Part shown: positions 1 to 5,630 of the stretch, one piece after another | Position numbering within the stretch: the stretch's first letter is position 1 | Layout of the letters: each line of letters begins with the position of its first letter | Origin: a virus | Direction: 5' to 3' (one strand) | IMG/VR virus record: IMGVR_UViG_3300010413_000629 | Coordinates: 1 to 24,096 of that record | Length of the DNA stretch: 24,096 nt | Position numbers and translations under genes: made by a program | The notes under the pieces: model-generated | What the model saw: only the letters and a program-made list of their open reading frames with translations | Told to the model about the DNA's origin: nothing | Database searches by the model: none

Positions 1-222
1 GAGAAGAAGTTCGCAACAATCAAGGCAGTCATCTCCTCAGATGAGGAATTTTGGACTATGTTCGAACATCCTATTGACTCCTCTCAAACATGGAGTCCAA
101 AGGCTAGAGAGCAAGCAGAACTAGAAGCAGAGCAGACTAAAGACGTTACCAATTGGGACGGAGAAATTGAGGATGAAGAAGAGGAGGAAGAAAATGAACA
201 AATAGAAATGAACTTGGCATGA
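1..222 (+). CDS. 3' end of an acidic phage protein (partial)
   Basis: An open frame enters from the left edge and ends at TGA 220-222, so only the last 73 residues are visible. The end is strongly acidic, with a long Glu/Asp run (IEDEEEEEEN) close to the C-terminus. Acidic tails of this kind occur on phage ssDNA-binding and replication proteins, but nothing here identifies the family, so I leave the function open. The last codons overlap the -24/-12 promoter-like site at 215-230. The gene belongs to the same rightward set as what follows. Confidence 0.75.
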   Translation, partial: EKKFATIKAVISSDEEFWTMFEHPIDSSQTWSPKAREQAELEAEQTKDVTNWDGEIEDEEEEEENEQIEMNLA

Positions 223-230
223 TTCTTGCT
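215..230 (+). promoter_or_regulatory. Candidate sigma-54 (-24/-12) promoter P1
   Basis: TGGCATG-ATTC-TTGCT matches the sigma-54 consensus TGGCACG-N4-TTGCW at all defined positions but one (T for C in the -24 box). GG (216-217) and GC (228-229) are exactly 12 bases apart, and the site is preceded by T, like the other three copies in the window. It straddles the stop codon of the upstream gene. The predicted transcript would begin near 241 and carry the HNH gene and the sigma-54 activator gene, giving the activator a possible positive-feedback loop. This is inferred from sequence only. Confidence 0.7.
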
Positions 231-240
231 ATCATATTAC

Positions 241-260
241 AGTGTATGAGCACCTACACT
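241..260 (+). promoter_or_regulatory. 5'-end stem-loop of the P1 transcript
   Basis: AGTGTA (241-246) pairs perfectly with TACACT (255-260) across an 8-base loop. The stem begins at the +1 position predicted from P1 (12 bases past the C of the -12 element). A 5'-terminal hairpin could protect the message. It would also bury the ATG at 246, which favours the ATG at 270 as the HNH start. Six base pairs is modest, so it could be chance. Confidence 0.35.
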
Positions 261-269
261 TGGAAGAAT

Positions 270-719
270 ATGCCACTAACTGTAACTGAGGATGGAAAAA
301 TATTCTGTAATGGAAAGGAGAAATTTCAATCTGTATATAAAAATAAAAGAAATAGACGTTCAATATGCACGGATCAAGGAAATCAGTATGTACATAGAGT
401 AGTCTGGGAACACTTCTATGGAAAGATTCCTTCTGGCTATTGTCTCCATCACAAGGATGGAAATGCTTCTAACAATCATCTCTCCAACTTAGAGGTAATG
501 CCACATGGCGCTCACACTAAGAAGCACATTGAAGAAGATGGACCTACAAGTATAACATTCTTGACAGATAAAGAAATAGAAGAAATAAAATCTAGTGCTG
601 AGTTTCAAAGAGTAATAGCAAAAAAATATAGTATCTCTCAGCCCTATGTTAGTATGATAAAGAACAACAAGAGGCTATCAAACTATGATAAAGATAAAAT
701 CTCAAGAGGATTGTGCTAA
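270..719 (+). CDS. HNH endonuclease with C-terminal helix-turn-helix (homing type)
   Basis: This 149-residue protein is of the freestanding homing-endonuclease kind common in phages. An N-terminal TEDGKIF segment resembles the 'VseDGrV' lead-in of such enzymes. The HNH core spans about residues 42-86: VHRVVWEH, then LHHKDGN (H60, H61, D63, N65), NNHLSNLEVM (N69, N73), and H79/H82/H86. The last third (about 98-135, LTDKEIEEI...ISQPYVSMI) looks like a helix-turn-helix that would contact DNA. I chose ATG 270 because GGAAG lies just before it; ATG 246 falls inside a hairpin and ATG 219 lies inside promoter P1. The 3' end overlaps the activator gene by 35 bases. The target site is unknown, and it need not be active. 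Confidence 0.85.
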   Translation: MPLTVTEDGKIFCNGKEKFQSVYKNKRNRRSICTDQGNQYVHRVVWEHFYGKIPSGYCLHHKDGNASNNHLSNLEVMPHGAHTKKHIEEDGPTSITFLTDKEIEEIKSSAEFQRVIAKKYSISQPYVSMIKNNKRLSNYDKDKISRGLC

Positions 720-1488
720 GGAATATCAGAGACTACTAGACGAAACTGGCTATAAAAAATCCGGTGATCCTGAGTTTGATCGGATGATGGAATTTCATCA
801 TCTAACAGGACTAGTAGGAAACTCGACTGAGAGAGCACTGAATAGGATTATTACTAGATGCCCTCAAGTGATAGAGATCAAGAAGCGATTAAAGATTCTA
901 GCAACTGTGAATGATCCAGTACTACTGACTGGAGATTCTGGCACGGGCAAAGAACTTGCAGCTAAAGTACTTCATGGAGAGCGCACTGGAATCTTTTGCG
1001 CTATTAATTGTAGTGCAGTTGTGGAGAATCTTATTGAGTCAGAACTATTTGGACATGTTAAGGGAGCATTTACTAGCGCACATGTGGATAAGGATGGATT
1101 AATTGCACAAGCATCAGGAGGTAGTTTATTTCTTGATGAGATTAATTCTGCGTCTAAGTCATTCCAAGCTAAGTTGCTTAGAGTAATCGAGGAAGGAGAG
1201 TATAGGCGAGTGGGATCTGCATCTGTAGAGTCAACAGACTGTAGATTCATCTTCGCATCTAACTCTACAACTCTTAGTGAATTAAGGAGAGACTTCTATT
1301 ATCGCATATCTACATTTCAGATAGATCTACCTAATCTAGTATCAAGAGGTGATGACTATAAGCTTATCGCGGAAGAATGTGGCTATCAAGATTGGATGGG
1401 AGCAATTCCAGATGAGGTATTCGAGGGCAACATTCGATCACTTAAAGCTTGGATACGTCGCCAGATAGTTTATGGTAAGCTAATATAG
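685..1488 (+). CDS. Sigma-54 activator (bEBP-type AAA+ ATPase), ATPase domain only
   Basis: This 267-residue protein carries the AAA+ core of the bacterial enhancer-binding protein family, which remodels closed sigma-54 RNA polymerase complexes by ATP hydrolysis. Visible in order: Walker A GDSGTGKE (83-90), the sigma-54 contact loop GAFTSA (127-132; canonical GAFTGA), Walker B SLFLDE (147-152), sensor I in ASN (191-193), arginine-finger segment LRRDFYYRIS (200-209), and sensor II in GNIRSL (248-253, R251). About 75 residues precede the core with no recognisable receiver, GAF or PAS domain, and no Fis-type DNA-binding helix-turn-helix follows it. Such proteins (FlgR of Helicobacter and CtcC of Chlamydia are precedents) can act from solution. 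The ATG lies inside the HNH gene, with AAGAGG about 10 bases upstream. Promoter P1 lies upstream and P2 directly follows. A non-transcriptional AAA+ role is possible. Confidence 0.9.
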   Translation: MIKIKSQEDCAKEYQRLLDETGYKKSGDPEFDRMMEFHHLTGLVGNSTERALNRIITRCPQVIEIKKRLKILATVNDPVLLTGDSGTGKELAAKVLHGERTGIFCAINCSAVVENLIESELFGHVKGAFTSAHVDKDGLIAQASGGSLFLDEINSASKSFQAKLLRVIEEGEYRRVGSASVESTDCRFIFASNSTTLSELRRDFYYRISTFQIDLPNLVSRGDDYKLIAEECGYQDWMGAIPDEVFEGNIRSLKAWIRRQIVYGKLI

Positions 1489-1511
1489 CAGGTTGGCACG
1501 CTTCCTGCTAT
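1485..1511 (+). repeat. Inverted repeat enclosing promoter P2
   Basis: ATAGCAGG (1485-1492) pairs perfectly with CCTGCTAT (1504-1511) around an 11-base loop. It begins at the end of the activator gene. The loop holds the -24 box (TTGGCACG) and the right arm holds the -12 box (CTGCT) of P2. It could form a weak terminator-like hairpin in read-through RNA (the following bases, TGTTATAC, are not a real T-tract), or be an operator-like dyad. The other three promoter sites lack this dyad. Confidence 0.4.
1494..1509 (+). promoter_or_regulatory. Candidate sigma-54 (-24/-12) promoter P2
   Basis: TGGCACG-CTTC-CTGCT has a perfect -24 box and one mismatch in the -12 box (C for T). The GG and GC are 12 bases apart. 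It sits in the short gap after the activator gene. The predicted +1 is near 1520, leaving a leader of about 45 bases before the ATG at 1565, which has its own strong ribosome binding site. Because the activator is encoded immediately upstream, this is the clearest activator/promoter pairing in the window. Confidence 0.8.
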
Positions 1512-1564
1512 TGTTATACGGTGTTATGATACGAATAAAACAATCTAGCGGAGAGGTGGTAGAA

Positions 1565-2119
1565 ATGGGAAGAGACGTAGGATTATCAGAGAAAGAACTA
1601 GCTGCGATGAGGCGCAGCACTACGAGACCGTACTTCAATTACACTAATGGACTTCAAGGCAAAGCACTGTTAAAACAGATACAAGAACTAAACTATAGAG
1701 TATTCTATCCTGAAGCTATGGGAATGTCTCTCAGTAGTATGAAGCAGCGGATTTATAATTCAATAAACTTTGCTATAAAGTATCTTGATGATGATGTTCG
1801 TAGCTTAAGAGATGTGTGGAACAAGTGCAAGGTTAGAACTTTGGATGATAAGATAGAAATGTTTTATAATCCAGAAGCTATGACACTAACTTTAACTGAT
1901 ATACCTAAGCCTGATGCTGGAACAGAGATATTGAAGACAGAAATCATGACCAAGATCAAGGATTGGGTAACGGCAGCCAAACCTATGGAGAAGCTAGAGA
2001 TGCTAGTAGCAGTGGGAGGATCTGTAAGAGAGGAAGTAAATAACTATATCGCATCTCTTGGATCAGCGTGGATAGGTAAAGCTTATCCAGATAGAATAAT
2101 CATAATCCGTAGAAGCTAA
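1565..2119 (+). CDS. Hypothetical phage protein, 184 aa, first gene after P2
   Basis: I do not recognise the family. The product is mostly alpha-helical and mixed in charge, with a central stretch (SLSSMKQRIYNSINFAIKYL) and a basic C-terminal IIIIRRS. No membrane segment or signal peptide is visible. The frame can be extended upstream (ATG 1526, TTG 1493), but GGAGAGGTGG ends about 5 bases before ATG 1565, and the predicted P2 transcript starts near 1520, so I take 1565 as the start. A strong ribosome binding site plus its own promoter suggests high early expression. TAA at 2117-2119 is followed within a few bases by the next gene's ribosome binding site. Confidence 0.8.
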   Translation: MGRDVGLSEKELAAMRRSTTRPYFNYTNGLQGKALLKQIQELNYRVFYPEAMGMSLSSMKQRIYNSINFAIKYLDDDVRSLRDVWNKCKVRTLDDKIEMFYNPEAMTLTLTDIPKPDAGTEILKTEIMTKIKDWVTAAKPMEKLEMLVAVGGSVREEVNNYIASLGSAWIGKAYPDRIIIIRRS

Positions 2120-2122
2120 TAG

Positions 2123-2130
2123 AAAGGAGG
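2123..2130 (+). promoter_or_regulatory. Strong ribosome binding site that points to an ATT start
   Basis: AAAGGAGG is the best Shine-Dalgarno match in the rightward module, yet no ATG, GTG or TTG lies at working distance in any useful frame. The next in-frame TTG (2151) and ATG (2160) are 20 and 29 bases away. The in-frame ATT at 2136 is 5 bases away, an ideal spacing, so it is the likely start of the next gene. Confidence 0.7.
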
Positions 2131-2135
2131 CTACT

Positions 2136-2417
2136 ATTACTATCGAGCAGTTGTTGGAAATGTCCGCGGAAAAACTATCCGATTTAACTGATGAACAACT
2201 TACTGCATATCTTAAGCCATATTTCTCAGAGACTCGTAGGACTATGCCTGCGAAGTTGCTGAAGAAAGTCAAAGAGTTATATGATGAACGAACTCTCGCA
2301 GAAGCTAGAAAGTTTGCAGAAGAAGTGCTACGATCTGGAGAAGCAGAAGCAAGTACTGCTCCTAGCACTAGCAAATCTGGCTTCAAGCTTAGACTTGGAT
2401 CAAGTAGTAGTAAATAA
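2136..2417 (+). CDS. Small acidic/helical phage protein, probable ATT start
   Basis: Read from ATT 2136 (as initiator Met) the product begins (M)TIEQLLEMSAEKLSDLTDEQL and is 93 residues long. It is helical, with a Ser/Thr/Lys-rich low-complexity tail (GEAEASTAPSTSKSGF, ending SSSSK). The N-terminal 'TIEQLLEMSAEKLSDL' pattern looks like a designed protein start, and it is lost if the TTG at 2151 or ATG at 2160 is used. Function is unknown. It sits between the P2-linked 184-aa gene and the nuclease gene; 48 bases without a clear signal separate it from the latter. ATT starts are rare but real (infC of E. coli). Confidence 0.7.
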   Translation: MTIEQLLEMSAEKLSDLTDEQLTAYLKPYFSETRRTMPAKLLKKVKELYDERTLAEARKFAEEVLRSGEAEASTAPSTSKSGFKLRLGSSSSK

Positions 2418-2465
2418 ATCTCAAGCACTAGACAATAACACACTAATACTAGAAACAAAAGACCA

Positions 2466-3332
2466 ATGGATAATAGAGATATAAAGCCTGAAATAAGAGT
2501 TGATTCATCTCTTCTTCGAGTGTCAGGATGTAGAAGGAGAGTTAAGTGGATGCTGGAAGGCTATCATGAAACATCTAATCCTAATGCTATAGTAGGAGAT
2601 GCTATTCATAAGTATCTGCAGTATTCTTCTCATGGAGATAAAGATGCAAAGATAAAAGTTCTAAATAATTATTCTGGTCCAGATACTTCAATGATATTGA
2701 ATGCAATAACAGCATTGGAGATTTCTGGAGGAGCAATTCCAAAGCCTACTACACTTATCGGAAACATATCCGCAACAGAGATCTACTTTAAGAAGAACAT
2801 AAGTAAACTCGACGATCCTTATAATATCTCTGTGTGCGGCACGATTGATAGAATCAGTTTCGAAGATGGATGTGTGCAAGTTATAGATCTAAAGACTACA
2901 CGCAAGTACGATCAAGAGAAGTACTTCTCTGAGTTCAATACTGATCCACAACCATTGTTTTATATGTGGTATCTGTGGAAGTATGGCAAGGACATTCTTA
3001 ATCCAGTGGAGTGGTCGGCTATTCAAGAAGGAAAGCTAATGGCTAGAATTGCTGCATTGTTTCTTACGCAGAAGCCAATGCCTAAGCTTAGACTATCTCC
3101 GCCGATTACTTACTCTCCGAATCATCTAGCAGAGTTTGATGCCTATCTATGCTATGAAGCTATACCTAGAATAGAAGATGCGCTGGAGAATCCTAGTAAA
3201 GATGGACTAGCTCTTAACCTATGCTCGAATCAATATTGCCCATTCACTTTCTGTTGCATAAGAGATGAAAGTATTATTGATGCGATGCCAAAGACTGAGG
3301 AGGGATGGAATCCTGCTACATGGAGACAATAA
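2466..3332 (+). CDS. PD-(D/E)XK nuclease, RecB/Cas4-like, with probable Fe-S cysteines
   Basis: This 288-residue protein has the hallmark order of the PDDEXK_1 / RecB-nuclease superfamily: an early His (GDAIHKYLQ, H48), TIDRI (D128), VQVIDLKTT (D141-x-K143) and a following Gln motif (DPQPLFYMW, Q162). One Cys near the N-terminus (C22 in SGCRRR) and a C-terminal set (C253, C258, C263, C264 in LCSNQYCPFTFCC) are arranged like the cysteines that hold a 4Fe-4S cluster in AddB, Dna2 and Cas4. Expected activity is metal-dependent DNA end processing. Together with the Sak4-like ATPase and the SSB-like protein downstream it forms a plausible recombination set. It is not evidence of CRISPR: no array or other cas gene is present. 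ATG 2466 lacks a strong ribosome binding site. Confidence 0.88.
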   Translation: MDNRDIKPEIRVDSSLLRVSGCRRRVKWMLEGYHETSNPNAIVGDAIHKYLQYSSHGDKDAKIKVLNNYSGPDTSMILNAITALEISGGAIPKPTTLIGNISATEIYFKKNISKLDDPYNISVCGTIDRISFEDGCVQVIDLKTTRKYDQEKYFSEFNTDPQPLFYMWYLWKYGKDILNPVEWSAIQEGKLMARIAALFLTQKPMPKLRLSPPITYSPNHLAEFDAYLCYEAIPRIEDALENPSKDGLALNLCSNQYCPFTFCCIRDESIIDAMPKTEEGWNPATWRQ

Positions 3333-3339
3333 ATATCAT

Positions 3340-3528
3340 ATGACAACTCTAAGTCGCGCAATGCAACTATTGCAAATAGCTAGTAAGAGATTAATTACTA
3401 CATGTGAATGTAGAGATAATCTGATGTGCGAATTTTGTAGATTCAAAGAAGCAGTGGACACACTTTCACGCGAATACGCACAACAAACTAAACATTATAG
3501 AAAACCAAGAAGGCAAATATATCTATGA
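3340..3528 (+). CDS. Small Cys-rich basic protein, possible zinc-binding
   Basis: This 62-residue basic protein contains C-x-C-x5-C-x2-C (CECRDNLMCEFC, residues 22-33), a spacing able to bind one zinc ion, followed by an Arg/Lys-rich tail (HYRKPRRQIYL). ATG 3340 lies 7 bases after the nuclease stop; an upstream in-frame ATG (3265) would overlap the nuclease gene by 68 bases and is less likely. The stop overlaps the next start in ATGA. Function unknown; nucleic-acid binding is a reasonable guess. Confidence 0.65.
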   Translation: MTTLSRAMQLLQIASKRLITTCECRDNLMCEFCRFKEAVDTLSREYAQQTKHYRKPRRQIYL

Positions 3529-3722
3529 GTGATCCAGATACATATCGAGAATGGTTGGACTTAGCAAGTAAAGCGGCATCCGATCATATGCCAGACAACT
3601 ACGGCTTCATCTTGTTTGCTGTGCCTATCGGCAAGACTAATATGATGAGGCTGGCTACAAACCTAGATAGAGAGTCAGTGTTAGCATTGATGAATGGATG
3701 GATAGAAAGTCAAAAGTCATGA
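3525..3722 (+). CDS. Small phage protein, 65 aa, conserved-looking
   Basis: Starts in the ATGA overlap with the previous stop, with AGAAGG upstream. The core DNYGFILFAVPIG followed by a basic/hydrophobic strand and 'TNLDRESVLALMNGWIESQ' resembles small phage proteins seen in many genomes (strand-strand-helix), but I cannot name a function. It is soluble, without signal or membrane segment. Its stop again forms an ATGA overlap with the next gene, so the four small genes here are probably translated as a coupled set. Confidence 0.65.
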   Translation: MSDPDTYREWLDLASKAASDHMPDNYGFILFAVPIGKTNMMRLATNLDRESVLALMNGWIESQKS

Positions 3723-4009
3723 AGTATAGTACTAATCTGTTATATGTAGTGCAGGGAATCATTCGCGCAATAGAAGATGAAGAAGAGCATGTATTATTGC
3801 CTGATGATTCTGTGCTACTAGAGACCATAGTGATTAACTTTGTACATGCTCTAATAGAAAAGTATATTAAAGGCTCAAAAGAGCACGGAGGAAGTCTAGC
3901 TAAAAGAGATCTGGAAAAGGAAATGTACGATGAGATTATAGATCTAGTCGTATATAAAGAAGCGCAGAGGTATCTTAACAAACACCAGAACAGGAGTGAA
4001 ATAGAATGA
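3719..4009 (+). CDS. Small all-helical protein, 96 aa, acidic motif
   Basis: ATG 3719 is the ATGA overlap start; the ATG at 3698 in the same frame would overlap the upstream gene more and is less likely. The product is helical. The segment KEHGGSLAKRDLEKEMYDEIIDLVVYKEAQRYL shows an E-x-x-x-D-E-x-x-D pattern faintly like the metal-binding helices of MazG-type NTP pyrophosphatases, which is a tentative suggestion only. It lies among replication and recombination genes. (The quoted segment is residues 54-86 in outline; the key residues are the paired acids.). Confidence 0.6.
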   Translation: MKYSTNLLYVVQGIIRAIEDEEEHVLLPDDSVLLETIVINFVHALIEKYIKGSKEHGGSLAKRDLEKEMYDEIIDLVVYKEAQRYLNKHQNRSEIE

Positions 4010-4224
4010 AAGAAATCAAGACAGACTCCTTAGAGATTAGCGAAGCGGAGTTTGAAAAGAAGAGAGAAGAATTCATCAAAGTTATACTTATAACTCTAGC
4101 TGAAGATAATCCAGGAATAAAAGAGGATCAGCTATTAGAGAAAGCAAGGAAAGAATACGAGACATTTATAAAGTGGCTAGGAATCTATCTCAAAATAATG
4201 CAGACAAATCTAGAGGATCTATAA
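4006..4224 (+). CDS. Small charged helical protein, 72 aa
   Basis: ATG 4006 overlaps the previous stop in ATGA and has AGGAG 9 bases upstream, so translation is well supported. The product is highly charged and helical (EISEAEFEKKREEFIKV...EKARKEYETFIKWL) with a short hydrophobic stretch near the end. No family recognised. TAA at 4222-4224 is one base before the next start. Confidence 0.65.
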   Translation: MKEIKTDSLEISEAEFEKKREEFIKVILITLAEDNPGIKEDQLLEKARKEYETFIKWLGIYLKIMQTNLEDL

Positions 4225-4225
4225 T

Positions 4226-5005
4226 ATGTACATACCAGAAGGAACACAAGACAGCCAGGCAGCAACACACTTTCGGCTTGCAATTCTAGGAGAAGCAGGC
4301 ACAGGAAAGACTACTTCTGCGCTTACGTTTCCGAATCCTTATGTGATAGACTTCGATCATAAACTTCCGGCGGGAATTCCTAGTGCACCATTTTGGAATG
4401 CTGACTTCGTTAAACGTCTAGTGAAGCCAGTGTCTGGACTTATTCCACCGAATCGTAGAGATGCACTGAAAATCTGGCTGAAGAATAATGTAGAGGAGTT
4501 TCTTCCAGAGCAAACACTAATCCTTGATTCGTGGACTATGGCGCAGCATGGGTTTGATGAGCAGACCAACTTCGAGATTCCGAATAGAGATATATCGGAT
4601 GAGAACTGGAAGTTCTATAGGAAGAAGCTGATGTGGAGTACACTCATAGCGGACTATCTGAAGCGAGCTAAGTGCAATGTTGTAGTGATAGCACATCTGC
4701 AGAAAGAGTATGATCCTAATGGTAATTGGGTAGGCAAATACTCTCCATTGCAAGAAGGTAAATTCTCAGAAGCTATGCCAGCATTCTTCACGGACTTCAT
4801 TAGACAGTTAGCAATACCAGAAGTTAAAGATCCAAAGACAGGAGTAGTTACGTCAACAAAGTATATATGGAGAATTAAACCTGATAGACAGTTCTCATCA
4901 TTCGTGCATGTGAAAACTGATACAATTGAGATTCCTGCAAAGTATGAAGAACTAGAAAGAGTCATTCGGAAAGCTTCTGATGTTGGCACGAATCCTGCTA
5001 ACTAG
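4226..5005 (+). CDS. Sak4-like RecA-fold ATPase (AAA_24 type), ssDNA annealing/recombination
   Basis: This 259-residue protein has Walker A LGEAGTGKTT (21-30, K28) near the N-terminus, then NPYVIDFDH, Walker B QTLILDS (96-102, D101), and a strand ending in NVVVIAHLQKEYDP that resembles the sensor region of phage RecA-core ATPases. This layout fits the Sak4 / AAA_24 group, which in phages works with an SSB to anneal or pair single strands. The gene next to it (5059) encodes the SSB-like protein, and a PD-(D/E)XK nuclease lies upstream, which supports the role. GAGGA sits about 9 bases before ATG 4226. Its last codons overlap promoter P3. An alternative is a different replication-associated P-loop ATPase. 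Confidence 0.82.
   Translation: MYIPEGTQDSQAATHFRLAILGEAGTGKTTSALTFPNPYVIDFDHKLPAGIPSAPFWNADFVKRLVKPVSGLIPPNRRDALKIWLKNNVEEFLPEQTLILDSWTMAQHGFDEQTNFEIPNRDISDENWKFYRKKLMWSTLIADYLKRAKCNVVVIAHLQKEYDPNGNWVGKYSPLQEGKFSEAMPAFFTDFIRQLAIPEVKDPKTGVVTSTKYIWRIKPDRQFSSFVHVKTDTIEIPAKYEELERVIRKASDVGTNPAN
4984..4999 (+). promoter_or_regulatory. Candidate sigma-54 (-24/-12) promoter P3
   Basis: TGGCACG-AATC-CTGCT is almost the same site as P2: perfect -24 box, C for T in the -12 box, exact 12-base GG/GC spacing, TTGGCACG core and CTGCTA end shared. It lies in the last codons of the ATPase gene and predicts a transcript starting near 5010, upstream of the SSB-like gene. SSB proteins are needed in bulk, so a dedicated promoter makes sense. 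Confidence 0.78.
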
Positions 5006-5015
5006 TAATTGAATT

Positions 5016-5038
5016 TCTCCTCAAATGCGTAGAGGAGA
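5016..5038 (+). promoter_or_regulatory. 5' leader stem-loop of the SSB-like gene
   Basis: TCTCCTC (5016-5022) pairs perfectly with GAGGAGA (5032-5038) across a 9-base loop, about 6 bases from the +1 predicted for P3. It hides the only good Shine-Dalgarno-like stretch (GAGGAG), which is in any case about 21 bases from the ATG at 5059. The rest of the leader is an unstructured A/C stretch (AACAAAACAAACAAAACA). The stem may protect the 5' end, while the A-rich leader recruits ribosomes directly. Confidence 0.5.
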
Positions 5039-5058
5039 TTAACAAAACAAACAAAACA

Positions 5059-5616
5059 ATGAGTGATAAACAAGAACCATCAATCAAACTAGCGGATGCA
5101 GCACTGGGCGGAGATGTTAAGATCCCCACGAATAGATACCAGTTGCACGTCAAAGCGGCAGAATCCACTCTCAGCAGAAAGGGCAATCCTATGGTTGTCC
5201 TTACTTGCGAGATTATCAGTCCGGATACTGTAGAGTTTGCCGGTGAAACTATTGCAGTTCAAGGTAAAGAAGTCAGATACTACCTCTCACTGAGTAACGC
5301 TGCGGCAGGAATCTTCAAGCAGACTATGACTAAGCTAGGTCTGCTGGAGTCTTTGGATCAGCAGCTTACTCTTGCAGAGTTGGCTGAGAACTTCCCGCTT
5401 GAGATCTTCAATGGTCTCACGTTTGAGGCAGTTCTCTCTAGCGAGGAGAATGTCAAGCGACAAGATCCTACTCCTGAACAGCTAGCTGCAGGACAAACAC
5501 AAGGAGATCCTATCCTTGATTCAAACGGACAAGAACTAAAACTTGGCTGGATTATTCGAGCCAATCTGGCCAATATCATTCCAGGTTCTGCGGGTAGAAT
5601 CGAAGAGGCATACTAA
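5059..5616 (+). CDS. Probable ssDNA-binding protein (phage SSB-like)
   Basis: This 185-residue protein begins MSDKQEPSIKLADAALGGD and continues with a beta-rich region (IPTNRYQLHVKAAES...KGNPMVVLTCEI) of the type seen in phage single-strand-binding and DUF669-like proteins, which often follow a Sak-type ATPase. It ends with an acidic IEEAY, typical of SSB tails. No Cys and no membrane segment. ATG 5059 follows the A/C-rich leader; no canonical ribosome binding site is present. It has its own promoter candidate (P3) and a strong stem-loop behind it, suggesting a separately controlled transcript. The assignment is by fold impression and context, so moderate. Confidence 0.65.
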   Translation: MSDKQEPSIKLADAALGGDVKIPTNRYQLHVKAAESTLSRKGNPMVVLTCEIISPDTVEFAGETIAVQGKEVRYYLSLSNAAAGIFKQTMTKLGLLESLDQQLTLAELAENFPLEIFNGLTFEAVLSSEENVKRQDPTPEQLAAGQTQGDPILDSNGQELKLGWIIRANLANIIPGSAGRIEEAY

Positions 5617-5630
5617 TACGTAACCTTATA

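Noticed and set aside
939-960. TGGCACG followed by TTGCA inside the activator gene
   Set aside because: Both boxes look like sigma-54 elements, but GG and GC are 18 bases apart instead of 12, so the enzyme could not use them together.
2281-2484. Open frame of 67 codons with coiled-coil-like content (MMNELSQKLESLQKKCYDLEK...)
   Set aside because: It overlaps the better supported 93-aa gene in another frame, has no convincing ribosome binding site, and its helical look is explained as the shadow of a helical protein.
2466-3332. Cas4-like protein as evidence for a phage CRISPR system
   Set aside because: No repeats or other cas genes are present; RecB/Cas4-type nucleases are common in phage recombination modules.
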